Positions 19,440-30,712 of a DNA stretch of 64,000 nucleotides are shown piece by piece (position 1 is the stretch's first letter; each line of letters begins with the position of its first letter). The position numbers and the translations under genes were made by a program. The notes beneath the pieces were generated by a model. The model had not been told where the DNA came from. It worked only from the letters and a program-made list of their open reading frames with translations, and ran no database searches. Where the stretch lies: contig NC_053491.1 of the NCBI RefSeq assembly GCF_905171775.1, positions 107,394,682 through 107,458,681 on the forward strand, read 5' to 3'. The stretch is from Rana temporaria (Eukaryota; Chordata; Amphibia; Anura; Ranidae).

Positions 19440-20912
19440 ATACATAGGCAGTGCATACAGGGCAGCAAATGATACCGTGAAATTACATAATTAATGCACA
19501 TCCTATGTATGTGGAAGATACAAGGTGCAGATAGGTAGGTTTATAATGTCTTTAAGTCACCCCTCCATTTTCTGTATCTAAAAGAATGACGAGCCTGCCC
19601 GCTTTGTTCTCTGCTCTTTGACTTAGTCATTGTGCTTTTCATAGCAATTATTGGATTTTTCAAAAAACCTAAATGTTTTTCTAGTGCTAATTTTAGTAAG
19701 TGTTATAGTAAATATTCTAAATTAAGCATGTTGCAAAGTGAAGGACTACTTTGGGTATAATGAGATAGTGACTGCTAATAGTTAATTGTGCATTTTGCTC
19801 CTATCACCTAAGATCCAAACACTGAACCTGAAAAGCTTTTACAATCAAATAAGAACTGGATTATTTTTGATGAATGCTTACTACTGAATGATGAATACTT
19901 GAATGCACAGAGAACCTTAATTAGTGTGACTAAAAGCAATTAACATAAGACAGCAAAACAGGTTCAAAACAACAAGTAAACAAGCACCTTTTTTTCCCAT
20001 CTTTGACGATCCAAGCAGATGCCCTTTAGCTCACCAGTAGTCCTCGGCATCAGGTATAGAGATTAGATGGCATGCTGCCACACAATTGTCCATGTATTTC
20101 ATGTTTTCAGGCTACATAACCAGAATCTATGCTTTGTTTCTACAGTTAATGCAAAGTGCTTGTCCCATTTATCATCTTAACTTACAAAATTGAGCACAAC
20201 ACCCTGAAACCACAGTCATACCCTTTTTTCTTGCATATAAATATGTGATTTAAAGTTTTCTATAAAACAGCTGAATTTTTGTTCCACAAGTGTAGCTTTT
20301 TATGCAGTATGCAGTAATACTTTGTAGGAAACAAATGAGCGAGAACAAGTCTCTAAGAGCAAGTCAAATTTGTTTTATTATTTGCACAGATCCTCTGCAA
20401 AAATTCTGTTTGACAGTAAAATGTTTCTCCAAAAAGTTGTATTTGTCTGAGTCACAGAAATGATGCTTTATATGACACAGACAATGTGCAAAGAGACTGT
20501 CTGCGAAGTCAGGCGCTGATCCCTAAACGCTGTGGTTTAACCACCGTGAGATGAGAGGTGCATGTGAGGTCCCCTTGAAGTTTTCTGGGTATTGGCGACT
20601 GACAAGTGAGGTTAGCTACTCCAATAAAGACTGAACATGATATGTCCTCCCTGGTGAGCAGAATTGTTCTATGACCCCTATCAGGCACTGCTTAGAAGAA
20701 GCAGTGAGGTGGATAGTCTCTGCAAGTATCCTGAACCATGTGTGACTTTCGGAGAGTGCTTACAGTTGCAAGCATGATTCCTTGCTGCTTCCGATACACT
20801 TGGAAATACATTGTAGAGGGATGTATATAGAGCCATAGCAGAAAATACCATTTGAACTAGAGTATCATTAGAAACTGTGTACTATGGGAGACTGCAAAGT
20901 TTATCAGCACAC
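19440..20912. other. No gene recognised
   Basis: About 1.5 kb with low coding capacity and no recognised repeat; a candidate unique non-coding stretch. Confidence 0.4.
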
Positions 20913-21604
20913 TGGGCCTGATCCACAAAGAGCGTCCGTAACTTAATTTTTCCTATTTAAGTTACACCGCCGCAAAATCTCTACCTAAGTGCCTGATCCA
21001 CAAAGCACTTACCTAGAAATTTTGAGCGGTGTAACTTTAATTCCGTCCGGCGCAAGGCGTGCCTAATCTAATGGGGCGAGTCCCATTTAAATCAGGCGCG
21101 CTCCCGCGCCGGACGTACTGCGCATGCTCCCGACGTTATTTTCCCGACATGCTTTGCGCGGATTTACGTTGCGCCGGGTTTTGAGAATCGCGACGGGCGT
21201 AAAAAAAAAATGAGTTGCGGCGGGAAAAAAATAAATAAAAATGACAGCGACGCCGGATAGAAGGGTCTACTTTTACATGGTGTACTAAGTTTACACCTTG
21301 TAAAAGCAGCCCTAATTTTGCGACGGCAAACTAATACTTACGGAGAAAAAACGAAGCGTAAAAGCTTCGTGGAACTCCGTAAGTGCTAATTTGCATACCC
21401 GACGCTGGATTTCGACGAGAAATGCCCCCAGCGGCGGCTGCGGTACTGCATCCTAAGATCCGGCAGTGTAAGTCCCTTACACATGTCGGATCTTCTGCCT
21501 ATCTATGAGAAACTGATTCTGTGGATAAGTTCCATAGATAGAAACAGGGATATGACAGGGTATCAGTAGATACGCTGGCGTATCCCTTTTGTGGATCAGG
21601 CCCA
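20913..21604. mobile_element. MITE with TGGGCCTGATCCAC ends
   Basis: Perfect terminal inverted repeat TGGGCCTGATCCACAAA at 20913 with its complement ending at 21604. The interior is CpG-rich (GCGCCGG, GCGACGGGCGTAA) and contains an ATTTGCATACCCGACGC block. The same interior style recurs in elements at 23894, 33035 and 48087. Superfamily not assigned. Confidence 0.8.
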
Positions 21605-21904
21605 CTATTCTTTCATATGTCATAATTTTATCAGGTGCCTAATGCAGAACTAGGCCACAAGGACATTTTGGAAAATCCCTATCGTTTTCCAGTTGCATGA
21701 GTTAAAAATGTTACAACTTATTGAGAAAAGCAAATTGTCTTGTATTTGACCATAAATGATGAGTAGCCCATGTATTATCACCATATATAATGCTAGGAAA
21801 GCAGGATTTCTGCATAACCAGCAAATCCATTACCTAAGGCAGCACAACTGCCAGGGATACCTGTTGCTTCCTTGTATAATAAAAGGTTCTAGAATGTTAC
21901 CCTG

Positions 21905-21990
21905 TGTAGCACTACCCCCACATCCGCTGGATAGGATAAGTTCTCTGATCTTTGCCACGACCTCACAAGTACTTCAACCCCTCTGACACA
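21905..21990. mobile_element. Short LTR-like terminus
   Basis: TGTAGCACTACCCCC at 21905 is identical to the first 15 bases of the solo LTR at 38691. The following sequence does not match, so this is a fragment of a related LTR or chance sharing of termini. Confidence 0.3.
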
Positions 21991-22289
21991 CTAGGGCAGT
22001 GATGGCGATCTACTTTTGTATATGCTATGTTTATTCTTATCAAGCTGTATAATTACCTGTTGTGTGCTGTAAAAAGTTATGGAATTTTAAATGCTTTTGT
22101 ATTACCGCAACTTATGTCTTAACCATACTCCCCATCCTTCCTTTTGTATGTGTTATTCCCAAATAATCCTTTTTTACACATTGCATTCTAACTTATTACT
22201 TGAGCTGCCTAAAAACCCCACTGGGGAAAATTTCTCTGACGAAGTGATGGTGAACCTTGGCACCCCAGAAGTTTTTCTGAAGCCGCTGC
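21991..22289. other. Unclear; hAT-like terminal fragments
   Basis: GCAGTGATGGCGA near 22005 and AGTGATGGTGAACCTTGGCA near 22243 look like two same-direction copies of a common vertebrate hAT-type terminus. No complete element could be bounded. Confidence 0.25.
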
Positions 22290-22420
22290 GCTCATGCACA
22301 TCACTGGATCAGATCAGGCTCAGGTAAGAAAAAGGGGGAGCTGCAGCACAGAAGATTTTTCACCGTAATGCATAGAATGCATTAAGGTGAAAAACCTTAA
22401 GAAATTACAACCACTTTAAC
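22290..22420 (+). mobile_element. T2-type MITE, family B, 3' fragment
   Basis: CTCAGGTAAG, ATGCATAGAATGCATTAAGGTG and the end AAATTACAACCACTTTAA match the right part of the family B elements. Confidence 0.65.
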
Positions 22421-22511
22421 TGTATGATAGAGGTTGGTGATCTGCCCTCTCACCAATCCTTGTGACAGATGCAATGTTCTTTTTATGACTGTGCACATAT
22501 GGTTCCCGTGA

Positions 22512-22918
22512 TTAAAAGAGAAGTATAGGGTTTGTTTTGAATCATGATTACCTAGTTTGATGCAGCACTGGTTCAATGTTGCATCTGTACCCCGTCGGCT
22601 CTAACACTGAGAACCAAGCGATCAAACATGGCCGATCACTCAGTTCTCAGGGCTCTCTGCTCTGCCCCCTGTGTTTACTGGAGTGCTGGGCTGGGTAGGA
22701 GCAGGCTGCTCAGGCTCTCAGGGGGGTAGGAGCCAGTCTAGGCATGTGGACGGATCCCAACTTCATGGTCGCGATCTTGTCTGAGCCTGCACTGGCGCTG
22801 TGATGTCCGCCGACAGCGGGAATCATGAAATGGGTCACAGGAGTGCAGAATGAACAACACTCCTGTCATCCACAGAAGAAATACAGCCAAACAAGATTTG
22901 GCTGTACTTCTCCTGTAA
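22512..22918. mobile_element. T2-like MITE with GAGAAGTATAG ends
   Basis: Begins TTAAAAGAGAAGTATAGGG and ends GGCTGTACTTCTCCTGTAA, imperfect complements of about 16 bp. Confidence 0.55.
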
Positions 22919-23317
22919 AGGTGTGAGCGAGGGATGATGAGAGGATGCTCCACTCTCTTCATGTCGATGCATTCGCTGCAGTCCCACAGGTCTCTCTCTC
23001 TCTGCTGCTGATGCCTTCTGGCCTTGAGCTCTGGTCCTTGCTTGGCCTACTGGTGTTCTGTAGGCACAAAAGCAGATATGGTCACCACGAATCCCCTGGC
23101 ACCAAGAAAGTTAAGCCCTCCTCTCAGTCTCTTTAAAAGCTATCTTCCTTCACCCCTTCCTCTTTCGCACCTTTTGGGAATTATAGTGTGTGCACCTATG
23201 AGACCTATAATGGATGTGATGAACTTCAACTCCCGAGATCTCCAGTGCCCAGTAAAGAGGTCCATAGGCTATCCTATGTAACTCTCCCTCTGCTGGCAAT
23301 AACTGTAAGGAAATGGA
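22919..23317. other. No gene recognised
   Basis: CT-rich run near 22988-23003; otherwise no recognised feature. Confidence 0.4.
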
Positions 23318-23492
23318 TTGGTTTACTAAAACTGGAGAGTGCAAAATCTGGCGCAGCTCTGCATAGAAACCAATCAGCTTCCAGATTTTATTGTCAAAGC
23401 TTAATTGAATAAGCTAAAGTTAGAAGCTGATTGGCTACCATGTACAGCTGCACCAGATACTGAGAGCACCAGCTTTAGTAAATCTCCCCCAA
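23318..23492. mobile_element. Short foldback repeat (about 175 bp)
   Basis: The left arm (TTTACTAAAACTGGAGAGTG, then AACCAATCAGCTTCCAG, CAAAGCTTAATTG) and the right arm (AGAAGCTGATTGGCTACC, then CAGCTTTAGTAAATCTCCCC) are reverse complements with a small central loop near AATTGAATAAGC. A palindromic MITE-type repeat. Confidence 0.8.
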
Positions 23493-23893
23493 TGTCTCTT
23501 CCTCCATGTTCTTGTAGTCCAGCACTTGCCTACACCTGTATAGCAGTTCTACACAGCCAACAATTTTCCTTTTCCGTTGGAGTTTTTTTGTTTTGCTAGT
23601 GGGGCAATGCACAGTGTATTGGCAGTTAACCCTCTCTAGATCTACACACTTCGAACTGAACTTATAGTAGATACTCTTTAAGATGTCAGAGACAGCTGTA
23701 CTGATGCAAAAAGGGCCCCCAGCCTCAGTGAGCTTTGTGTAAACATACCATCTGATTTTGTTAGTATGATAATAAGATTAGCCAATTGGAAGGGGCAGCA
23801 TAAGACTGTTGATCTTTGGTGGAGGAGAGGGAACAGAAAGTATTGCTCTTTAAACTATTTTATTGAGTTAGGCAGATACTGGGTTACATACAT
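23493..23893. other. No gene recognised
   Basis: Nothing recognised. Confidence 0.4.
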
Positions 23894-24620
23894 TGGGGCA
23901 GATTCAAGAAGCTATTGCGCCCGCGCAACCATAGGTTGCGCGGTGCAATAGCTGTTTTGCTCCCGCGTAGCGAATGCCCCTGATTCAGGAACATCGCTAC
24001 GCGGACTGCAGCCTAGGATATGACAGGCATAAGCCTCCTTATGCCTTCATATCTCAGGCTGCATTCTTGTGTTGTCCGCTAGGGGGCGCGGCCATTGTGA
24101 TCGGCGTATAGTATGCAAATTGCATACTACCACCGATTCACAAAAGTTGCGCGGGCCCTGCGCACGCAAGGTATGGAGTTTCCGTACGGCGACTTTAGCG
24201 CAAGGTTGCTCCTGCTGTAGCAGGGGCAGCCAATGATAAAGTATAGCCGCCCTTCCCGCTCGTGAAATTTTAATTTCACGTCGTTTACGTAAGTGATTCG
24301 TGAATGGCGCTGGACGCCATTCACGTTCACTTAGAAGCAAATGACGTCCTTGCCGCAATGCACGTCGGGAAAGTTTCCCGACGGAGCATGCGCTGTTCGC
24401 TCGGCGCGGGAGCGCGCCTAATTTAAATGATTCCCGCCCCTGGCGGGATCATTTACATTAGGCACCCTTACGCCCGGCTATTTAGCATAGCGCCCGCGCA
24501 ATTTACGGAGCTACTGCTCCGTGAATCGCGGGCATATCAAAATATTTGCGTGGGCGCAGAGCAAAAATCGTTGCCCTTTGCCCACGCAAATATTGCGTGG
24601 ATCTACCTGAATCTGGCCCA
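23894..24620. mobile_element. MITE with TGGGGCAGATTCA ends
   Basis: The left end TGGGGCAGATTCA is complementary to the right end TGAATCTGGCCCA with one mismatch. The interior is very CpG-rich, with inverted internal segments such as TTGCGCGGGC / GCGCAATTTACG and ATTTGCGTGGGCGCA / TGCCCACGCAAAT. Frames inside are incidental to the high GC. Confidence 0.75.
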
Positions 24621-24851
24621 CTGGATTTACTGTGAACCAGGGCAGTGCAAACCATGGTCTGTGACCTCAGATAGCATGTCAAAATAGTTTTTTCTAATGT
24701 ATTTTCTCACATATGTTTTCACATTTATATCATTGCACATACCCTGTGCAGAAAATGCAGTCTTTTTTCCCTGAGCTTCTTCTTTCTGAGGTGTGAGAAA
24801 GTAAGGGATCTTCATAACATTTAAGATCATACCTATTTTCTATTAAAAGAG

Positions 24852-25289
24852 TTAAGGGAGTTGTAAAGGAAAACTTTTTTTTTGCTGAAATGACTGTTTA
24901 CAGGGTATAGAGACATAATAGTTAACTGATTCATTTTAAAAACGATTAAAAATAGATAAAAATCAATCATATAATGTACCTGTAGTTTCAGTTTCGTTTT
25001 TGCACGTTTCCTGCTACTCTGCTGTGTACAGAGTCACAGAGCCAATACAGGGCAGTGATGGTTTGGAAAACGAAGCTGATTGGTGTTGAGGGGTTTTAGA
25101 CACACAGTAATCATACCTCCTTGATTAGTGACCACAGAGAGAAAGCTCCCTTGACTTTTTTCATCAGGAAACAGACAACCAGGAAGTGTTCAGAACAGAG
25201 AAGGATTACAGCAAAAACGAACAATGAGGACATGAAACCAGGACTGCAGTAAGGTAAAGGAAAAAAAAATTCCTTTAGTGACCCTTTAA
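24852..25289 (-). mobile_element. T2-type MITE, family A, copy 2 (reverse of 807-1288)
   Basis: Begins TTAAGGGAGTTGTAAAGGAA and ends TTCCTTTAGTGACCCTTTAA. Internal CAGGGTATAGAGACATAA, CAGTAATCATACCTCCTTG and GAACAATGAGGACATGAAAC match the other copy in reverse. Confidence 0.85.
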
Positions 25290-25477
25290 GTCTTGAAAAT
25301 ACGTCATTGCTGAAATTGTTTTGTCCCTAGTAATCCAGCTGACCAGTGTTAACAAATATAATTTTTTTATGCTTGTACATAGGTAAGACTAGGGCCAGAA
25401 TCTAGGCAAAAGGTGTTTTTGCTGTGCTGTGTGGCATAGATAACTAGATAAAATATGATGCTTCTTTTTATCTATGG

Positions 25478-26040
25478 CAGTGGTTCTCAACCTTCTAGTG
25501 CCATGACCCCTTGATAAAATTTCCCAAGTTGTGGGGACCCCTAACAGTAAAATGATTTCCGTTGTGTGGGTTGTCAGCACCCAAGGCAAGACAATGATTT
25601 TCCACACCTAACCCATGGATATTTAGCGCTCCCTGAGTCCCTTCCACTTGTACAGTATTAAAAAACCTTATGGTACATTTTGGGATGTACCACTCTCTTT
25701 GCGCTCCTTTCTTTCCCTTTTATCTCTCTCACCTATGCCAAAATCTGAGGTATCCAGCCCCTCCCACTTTACATCCCTCACCAGTTAGCTGACCTCTAGT
25801 CTCTGTCCCCCAGCCATGTCGTGAACTGAATGGGTTGCTGCGAAGAGGCTGAGTGGGCGGCCGTGGGCTCCAGCAACAACCCAGCTGGGTGACCACAGGC
25901 TCCAGGGACAGCCCAGCTGGGTGATTGCAAAAAGGCTGGGAGAGTGGTGCGGGCTTCAGGAACAGCCCAGGATTCGGGGACCCCTGGCAAATCATCATTT
26001 GACCCCCGAAGGGGTCCCGACCCCAGGTTGAGAACCACTG
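25478..26040. mobile_element. Non-autonomous hAT element with CAGTGGTTCTCAACC ends, copy 1
   Basis: 563 bp beginning CAGTGGTTCTCAACCTTC and ending GGTTGAGAACCACTG. The 8-bp flanks are ATCTATGG (25470-25477) and ATCTATAG (26041-26048), one mismatch. The CAGTGGTTCTCAACC terminus is typical of vertebrate hAT (Charlie-like) elements. The interior has tandem-like segments containing CAGCCCAGCTGGGTGA. Long frames on the minus strand reflect these repeats, not a transposase. Confidence 0.93.
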
Positions 26041-26048
26041 ATCTATAG

Positions 26049-26574
26049 GGAGGTGCAGTAGGTGGGGGGTTATAAGTATAAAGCTCATTTCAGGTAATTC
26101 TTACACCTTCCTGTTATTATTGCAGAAGAGGATCTTAACTCACAGCTTTGTTACTGCAGCTTGTACTAATGACATGCACTTTTGTGACTGACTTATTGTT
26201 GTGTTCTCTTGTTCATGTTTCCTTACCATAGCAATACCTTAGCAACCATAATCCTTGCATGAACTATACTAAAAACAGTGTTTAAATAGTTTGCAATCTG
26301 GTCATTAGATAATGACCCGTCAGGAAATTATCTTTTTCCAAATTTTTAAATGTGAACTACAGGCATAGAATGCAAGGAATAATGTGCAAAAATACAGTGC
26401 AAGATACAGATACAAGCTACACGTAAGCAATCCTCTTTAACTATCCTGATTGCTATACATTGATCAAGTAAACATCTGTAATATATCATAGAGTAGCCAT
26501 TCTCTTTAGACTGTTTTATTAAAGCTGTATTAAACCCAAACCCAAAAATGTATTATATTGCCCTTACCAATCAT
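26049..26574. other. No gene recognised
   Basis: AT-rich; nothing recognised. Confidence 0.4.
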
Positions 26575-27255
26575 TAGATGTGATGAACTTTAACTCTACG
26601 GTTTGTCCCCCACCCCCTCTACCGACTAACTCACTCACTGCCCAAGAGATTGACAATCACTTCAAAGACAAGATTGATGCAATACATGAAGACACCTCCA
26701 CTGTGCGTACATCTTTCCCACACAACATACCTTGCCTAACAGCACAGTCAACACTCTCCTCTTTTGAACTGGCTACTACTGAAGAGGTTACAAAACTTTT
26801 CTCAGATGCCCACCTAACCAATTGTCCCCTGGATCTTGTTTCCTCGTAACCTCTATGGTTACCCTCTTACTCTCTATCCTTTGCTCCCTCACACATCTTT
26901 AATCTCTCCCTCTCTAGTGGCACCTTCCCCTCCCCTCTAAAACATGCGCAGATCACTCCTATACTTAAAAAACCCTCACTGGACCTCACCAACCTGAACA
27001 ACTTAAGATCCATCTAATTTCTCCCATTCACCTGTAAACTTTTAGAATGCTTAGTCTACAACTGTGTTAGCTCTTAACCCAGCAAATATAACCTTATTGA
27101 CCCCTTACAGTCTGGCTTTTGCTCACAGCACTCCACAGAAACTGCCTTACTAAAACTCACTAACGATTTATTAACTGCTAAAACCAATGCCCACTACTTC
27201 ATACTCCTACTGCTTGACCTCTCTGCGGCCTTTGGTACTGTTGACCACCCTTATC
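26575..27255 (+). pseudogene. CR1/L2-like LINE ORF2, segment 1 (pre-RT and early RT)
   Basis: The linker region before RT (EIDNHFKDKIDAIHEDTS) is followed, after stops and frame changes, by RT blocks. These are HAQITPILKKPSLDLTNLNN, LIDPLQSGFCSQHSTETALL and LLLDLSAAFGTVDHP (the family has AFDTVDH, so the first catalytic Asp is Gly here). The order and wording match CR1/L2 clade elements such as the one at 41239-43700. Coding breaks off near 27252 and resumes near 29804. Confidence 0.85.
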
Positions 27256-27478
27256 CTGTTAGGATATTTCTATATAAAAACAAACGAACTATGATTTTGC
27301 AACAACTAATTTGCCTTTCTAATGAACCATTTAAGACAAGGACAGGAAGAAAGGCCTAACCAAACTTAATCAGTGCAAATGTGGTTTCAGGTTTACGTAA
27401 AAACCCCAGTTGACAATGCTGGGAGGACCTGATGTTTGAGGTCAGTATATAAAAGTATTTGATCAAGGAAGATCCAAG

Positions 27479-28088
27479 TTAAAGCGAAGGTTCACCCTAA
27501 TAACATGTATATCTGACCAACTCCCTTATAGTCGTAACAAGTACTGTCCGCAAATCAGTTTTTTTTTTATGCTTTACGTACCTTGTAATCCATTTTTTCA
27601 ATCTACTTCTCCCAGCGGGAGTAGGCGTTTCTATGCCGAGGGGGATTGTCATCTGGGAGGTCGCCCAGATGATTGACGTCTGTTCGCCCCGGCAGATAAG
27701 GCCCCCGCCCCCTGTATTGCGTAGGCGCGCACGAGTTACGGTGCTCCTGAAAAAAGCCGAACATGCGGAGATGTGAGTCGGCTGTATACGGTGCCCGCGC
27801 TCTGCATGTTCGGCTTTTTTGGAAGCCCCGTAACTCGTGCGCGCCTACGCAATACGGGGGGCGGGGCCTTATTTGCCGGGGCGAAAAGACGTCAATCATC
27901 TGGGCGACCTCCCAGATGATAATCCCCCTAGGCATAGAAACGCCTACTCCCGCAGGGAGAAGTAGATTGAAAAAATGGATTACAAGGTACGTAAAGCATT
28001 AAAAAAAAACTAATTGCGGACAGTACTTGTTATGACTATAAGGGAGTTGGTCAGATATACATGTTATTAGGGTGAACCTCCGCTTTAA
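27479..28088. mobile_element. T2-type foldback element, about 300-bp arms
   Basis: A 610-bp near-perfect palindrome with TTAA ends: TTAAAGCGAAGGTTCACCC at the left and GGGTGAACCTCCGCTTTAA at the right. Matching blocks run through both arms (ATGTATATCTGACCAACTCC, AATCTACTTCTCCC, GACCTCCCAGATGAT-type, CGTAACTCGTGCGCGCC) down to a loop of about 20-25 bases around 27776-27800. Opposing open frames inside reflect the symmetry. Confidence 0.92.
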
Positions 28089-29089
28089 GATACCACAGCT
28101 CTATACAAGACATTAAACGAAAAAACATAAATCTTCAAGATAGTTAATTAAACCTTCATTGTTCCAAGGATGAAACTAAATCTCCCAGAGAAATCCAGTG
28201 TTGACTTAGCTTTTGCCCAAAATAATGGCGGAGACACACAGTTAATTATACACCAAATTAAATCCAGTTTCAGCTCAAAACAGAAACTACAAAATATATA
28301 TATTAAATGATTATGCTTGCTATATACAAGGATCAATGTATGCCATAAGTCATCCACTGAAAATAACAAGGTATGAAACTGACATGAGACTGCAAGGGGA
28401 GATTCCCATTATCTGTAACAGAAATAATTCATAAACTGATTTTTTCACATATTAAACCATATTTTCAGAAGACACCATCAGACAAAGGACATGAGATATT
28501 CCTATACACATATATTAAAATAACTTTGGTACAAATATTATGATTGGGAGAAGGGGGGAAAGAGTTTATTTGTTTTGTCCCATGAATACATGACAGCATC
28601 AGTATATTTACTAAAGGTCTCAATTTAATATAACTAGCAAAGTACACAATATGGGGACCGTGCACTAATGAGTATGAAGGCGGCCAATCACCAGATCACC
28701 GTAATATGAAACATATTAAAATATAGTTCATAATAATACCAGATTCAATTTTTGAACAATCAGAATTCCAATTATGTAACTGCAATGAACCACTAGTGGG
28801 CAGATGAGAAATGAACAGTTACCGCCCAATTTTGGAATCAACCAATCATGAGATATTAAACACGAGGGGGAAGGTATCAATTCAAACAATGGTACTCCAC
28901 CCTATAAAACAGACACACATTCTTCTCAGGATGGAACCACACACTCACTTGCTAATACACAGGGGCCCCCTACACGCAATACATTTCTTGTATTCAAGTA
29001 GGTCCACCCAAACATATGCGCGCCCCCTGGTCGCCATATGGGACCCTGTGTGGTGGCGCCCACCCCATTCGCCTGTGGGGTTTTCTAGA

Positions 29090-29136
29090 CATGCTTCTGA
29101 TGAAGCGGCTATAGCCGCAAAAAACTAGTCAAGATG
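29090..29136 (+). ncRNA. Hammerhead-ribozyme-like motif 1 (degenerate)
   Basis: Helix I strand CATGCTT (29090-29096) is followed by the exact box CTGATGA (29097-29103) and one unpaired A. Stem II is GCGGC/GCCGC (29105-29109 with 29114-29118) around loop TATA. An A run stands where GAAA is expected, then the palindrome ACTAGT (29124-29129) and C (a GUC-type cleavage triplet). AAGATG (29131-29136) can pair with CAT-CTT across a bulged G. G12 is replaced and two extra A residues are present, so activity is unlikely. The extra A before stem II departs from the canonical fold. Confidence 0.55.
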
Positions 29137-29803
29137 ATTGTCATGACTTTCAACCCACTGTTCTTCTCCCCCTCTTGGGGATTATTATACTGATGTTGTG
29201 TTGGTCATTAATTCTTTTATTTTTCACCCCCTGTTGTGTTTTTACTGATGTTGTATTTAATAAAAATGTTTCCTATATAATTCTATATCTGTGTTTGTAC
29301 ACTTTATATTCATATTACCAGTACCACGATAGTCCAACAATGGCCCCGCCCCCACTTCTTTGGCTCTCTGGTTTGGGGACCTCAGAACCAATTTCTCTAA
29401 ATCTAAATTCTGGAAGGTGGTACGATTTTTTAAGTGTTTATTGATTTTTAACTTCAGAGGCTGCATTTCAAATTAATTGTATAATTATACTTGTAATCTA
29501 ATAAATTATATTTAATTGTTAATTTAATTGGCTGATATTTATACATTGGTTGGAAATCACCATAGATTAAAGCACTCAGGAAATTGTTGTGGTATACTAT
29601 TGAGTGTCTGAGCACAAATTCATATTGTTATTAAGGTATTTATTAATTGCCGTAATCGGCTGCAGGCACTGTCGATGAACTATATTTATAAGTCAGGCAC
29701 CACCCTTTTATTTATAATTTACAATTTGCCATGCCTTTTTTTATTATAGTAAAATATTCCCCATATTTATTATCGTTCCATTTTTATACCACACATTCAC
29801 TAC

Positions 29804-30712
29804 ACTCCTTCTCAATAAACGCAGTTCCCTTGGCCTCCAAGATTCTGCTTCATCCTGGTTCTCTTCCTACCTATCACAGCGCTCCTTCAGTGTTACCTAC
29901 AACTCTGTCTCCTCCTCTCCATTGCCCCTTTCTGCGGGGGTCCCCCAAGGCTCTGTTTTGGGACCCCTTCTTTTCTCTATCTACACCTCCTCCCTTGGTC
30001 ACTTGATAACCGCCCACGGTGTCCAATACCATCTATACGTCAATGACACCCAAATCGTTCTGTCTGCCCCTCACATCACTCCTTCAGTCTTCTCTCGCAT
30101 TACTAACTTACTAGCTGTCATATCAGCATGGATGTCGCACCACTTCCTTAAACTAAATCTCTCTAAAACCGAGCCATTAATATTCCCCTCTGACCGTGCC
30201 CCCCTCCATGAGTTTTCCATCAAAATCAGTAACATAACAATCAATCCCACCCCTCATATTAAGGTACTAGGTGTAATCCTAGACTCTGACCTGTCCTTTC
30301 AACCCCAAATCCAATCACTGTCGAAAGCTTGTAGTCTTCACCTCGGTAACATCTGTAAAATACGCCCCTTTTTTAACAAATGAAACCTCCAAGCTACTCA
30401 TTCACTCCCTTGTTATCTCTCGCCTTGACTATTGCAACTCCCTTTTCATTGGTGTACCTCTCCATAGGCTATCCCCTCTTCAGTCTATCATGAATGTTGC
30501 TACCAGACTTACCCAACTTACCAACCACTCAGTGTCTGCCACCCCTCTTAAATTCAAAACTAACAACATTCACAACTCTGCCCTGAGCTACTTCACCAAA
30601 TCTTGTCTTCAAATATCACCCAAACTGTCCTCTATGCTCCTCTCAGGACCTCCTATTCTCAAGCTCCCTTGTCTCCTCATTCCATGCTTGTCTCCAGGAT
30701 TTCTACAGAGTC
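29804..30712 (+). pseudogene. CR1/L2-like LINE ORF2, segment 2 (RT palm to thumb)
   Basis: RT blocks SYLSQRSFSVTYNSVSS and LSAGVPQGSVLGPLLFSIY are followed by YHLYVNDTQIV, where the catalytic YADD is YVND (first Asp lost). Then come WMSHHFLKLNLSKTE and HIKVLGVILDSDLSF. After a frame change, VISRLDYCNSLFIGVPL and LQSIMNVATRLTQLT follow. The order matches the tail half of CR1/L2 RT. A hAT element (30713-32300) follows, with ACAGAGTC duplicated at its ends. Confidence 0.88.

Larger units (their letters stand above)
27256..29803. other. Insertion block splitting the LINE
   Basis: About 2.5 kb of non-LINE sequence between two colinear LINE parts. It contains the T2 foldback (27479-28088) and a hammerhead-like motif (29090-29136) that suggests Penelope-type material. 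A polyadenylation-like AATAAA follows at about 29260. The rest (28089-29080 and 29140-29800) is AT-rich and unrecognised. No single pair of termini or target duplication for the whole block was found, so it may be several insertions. Confidence 0.6.
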
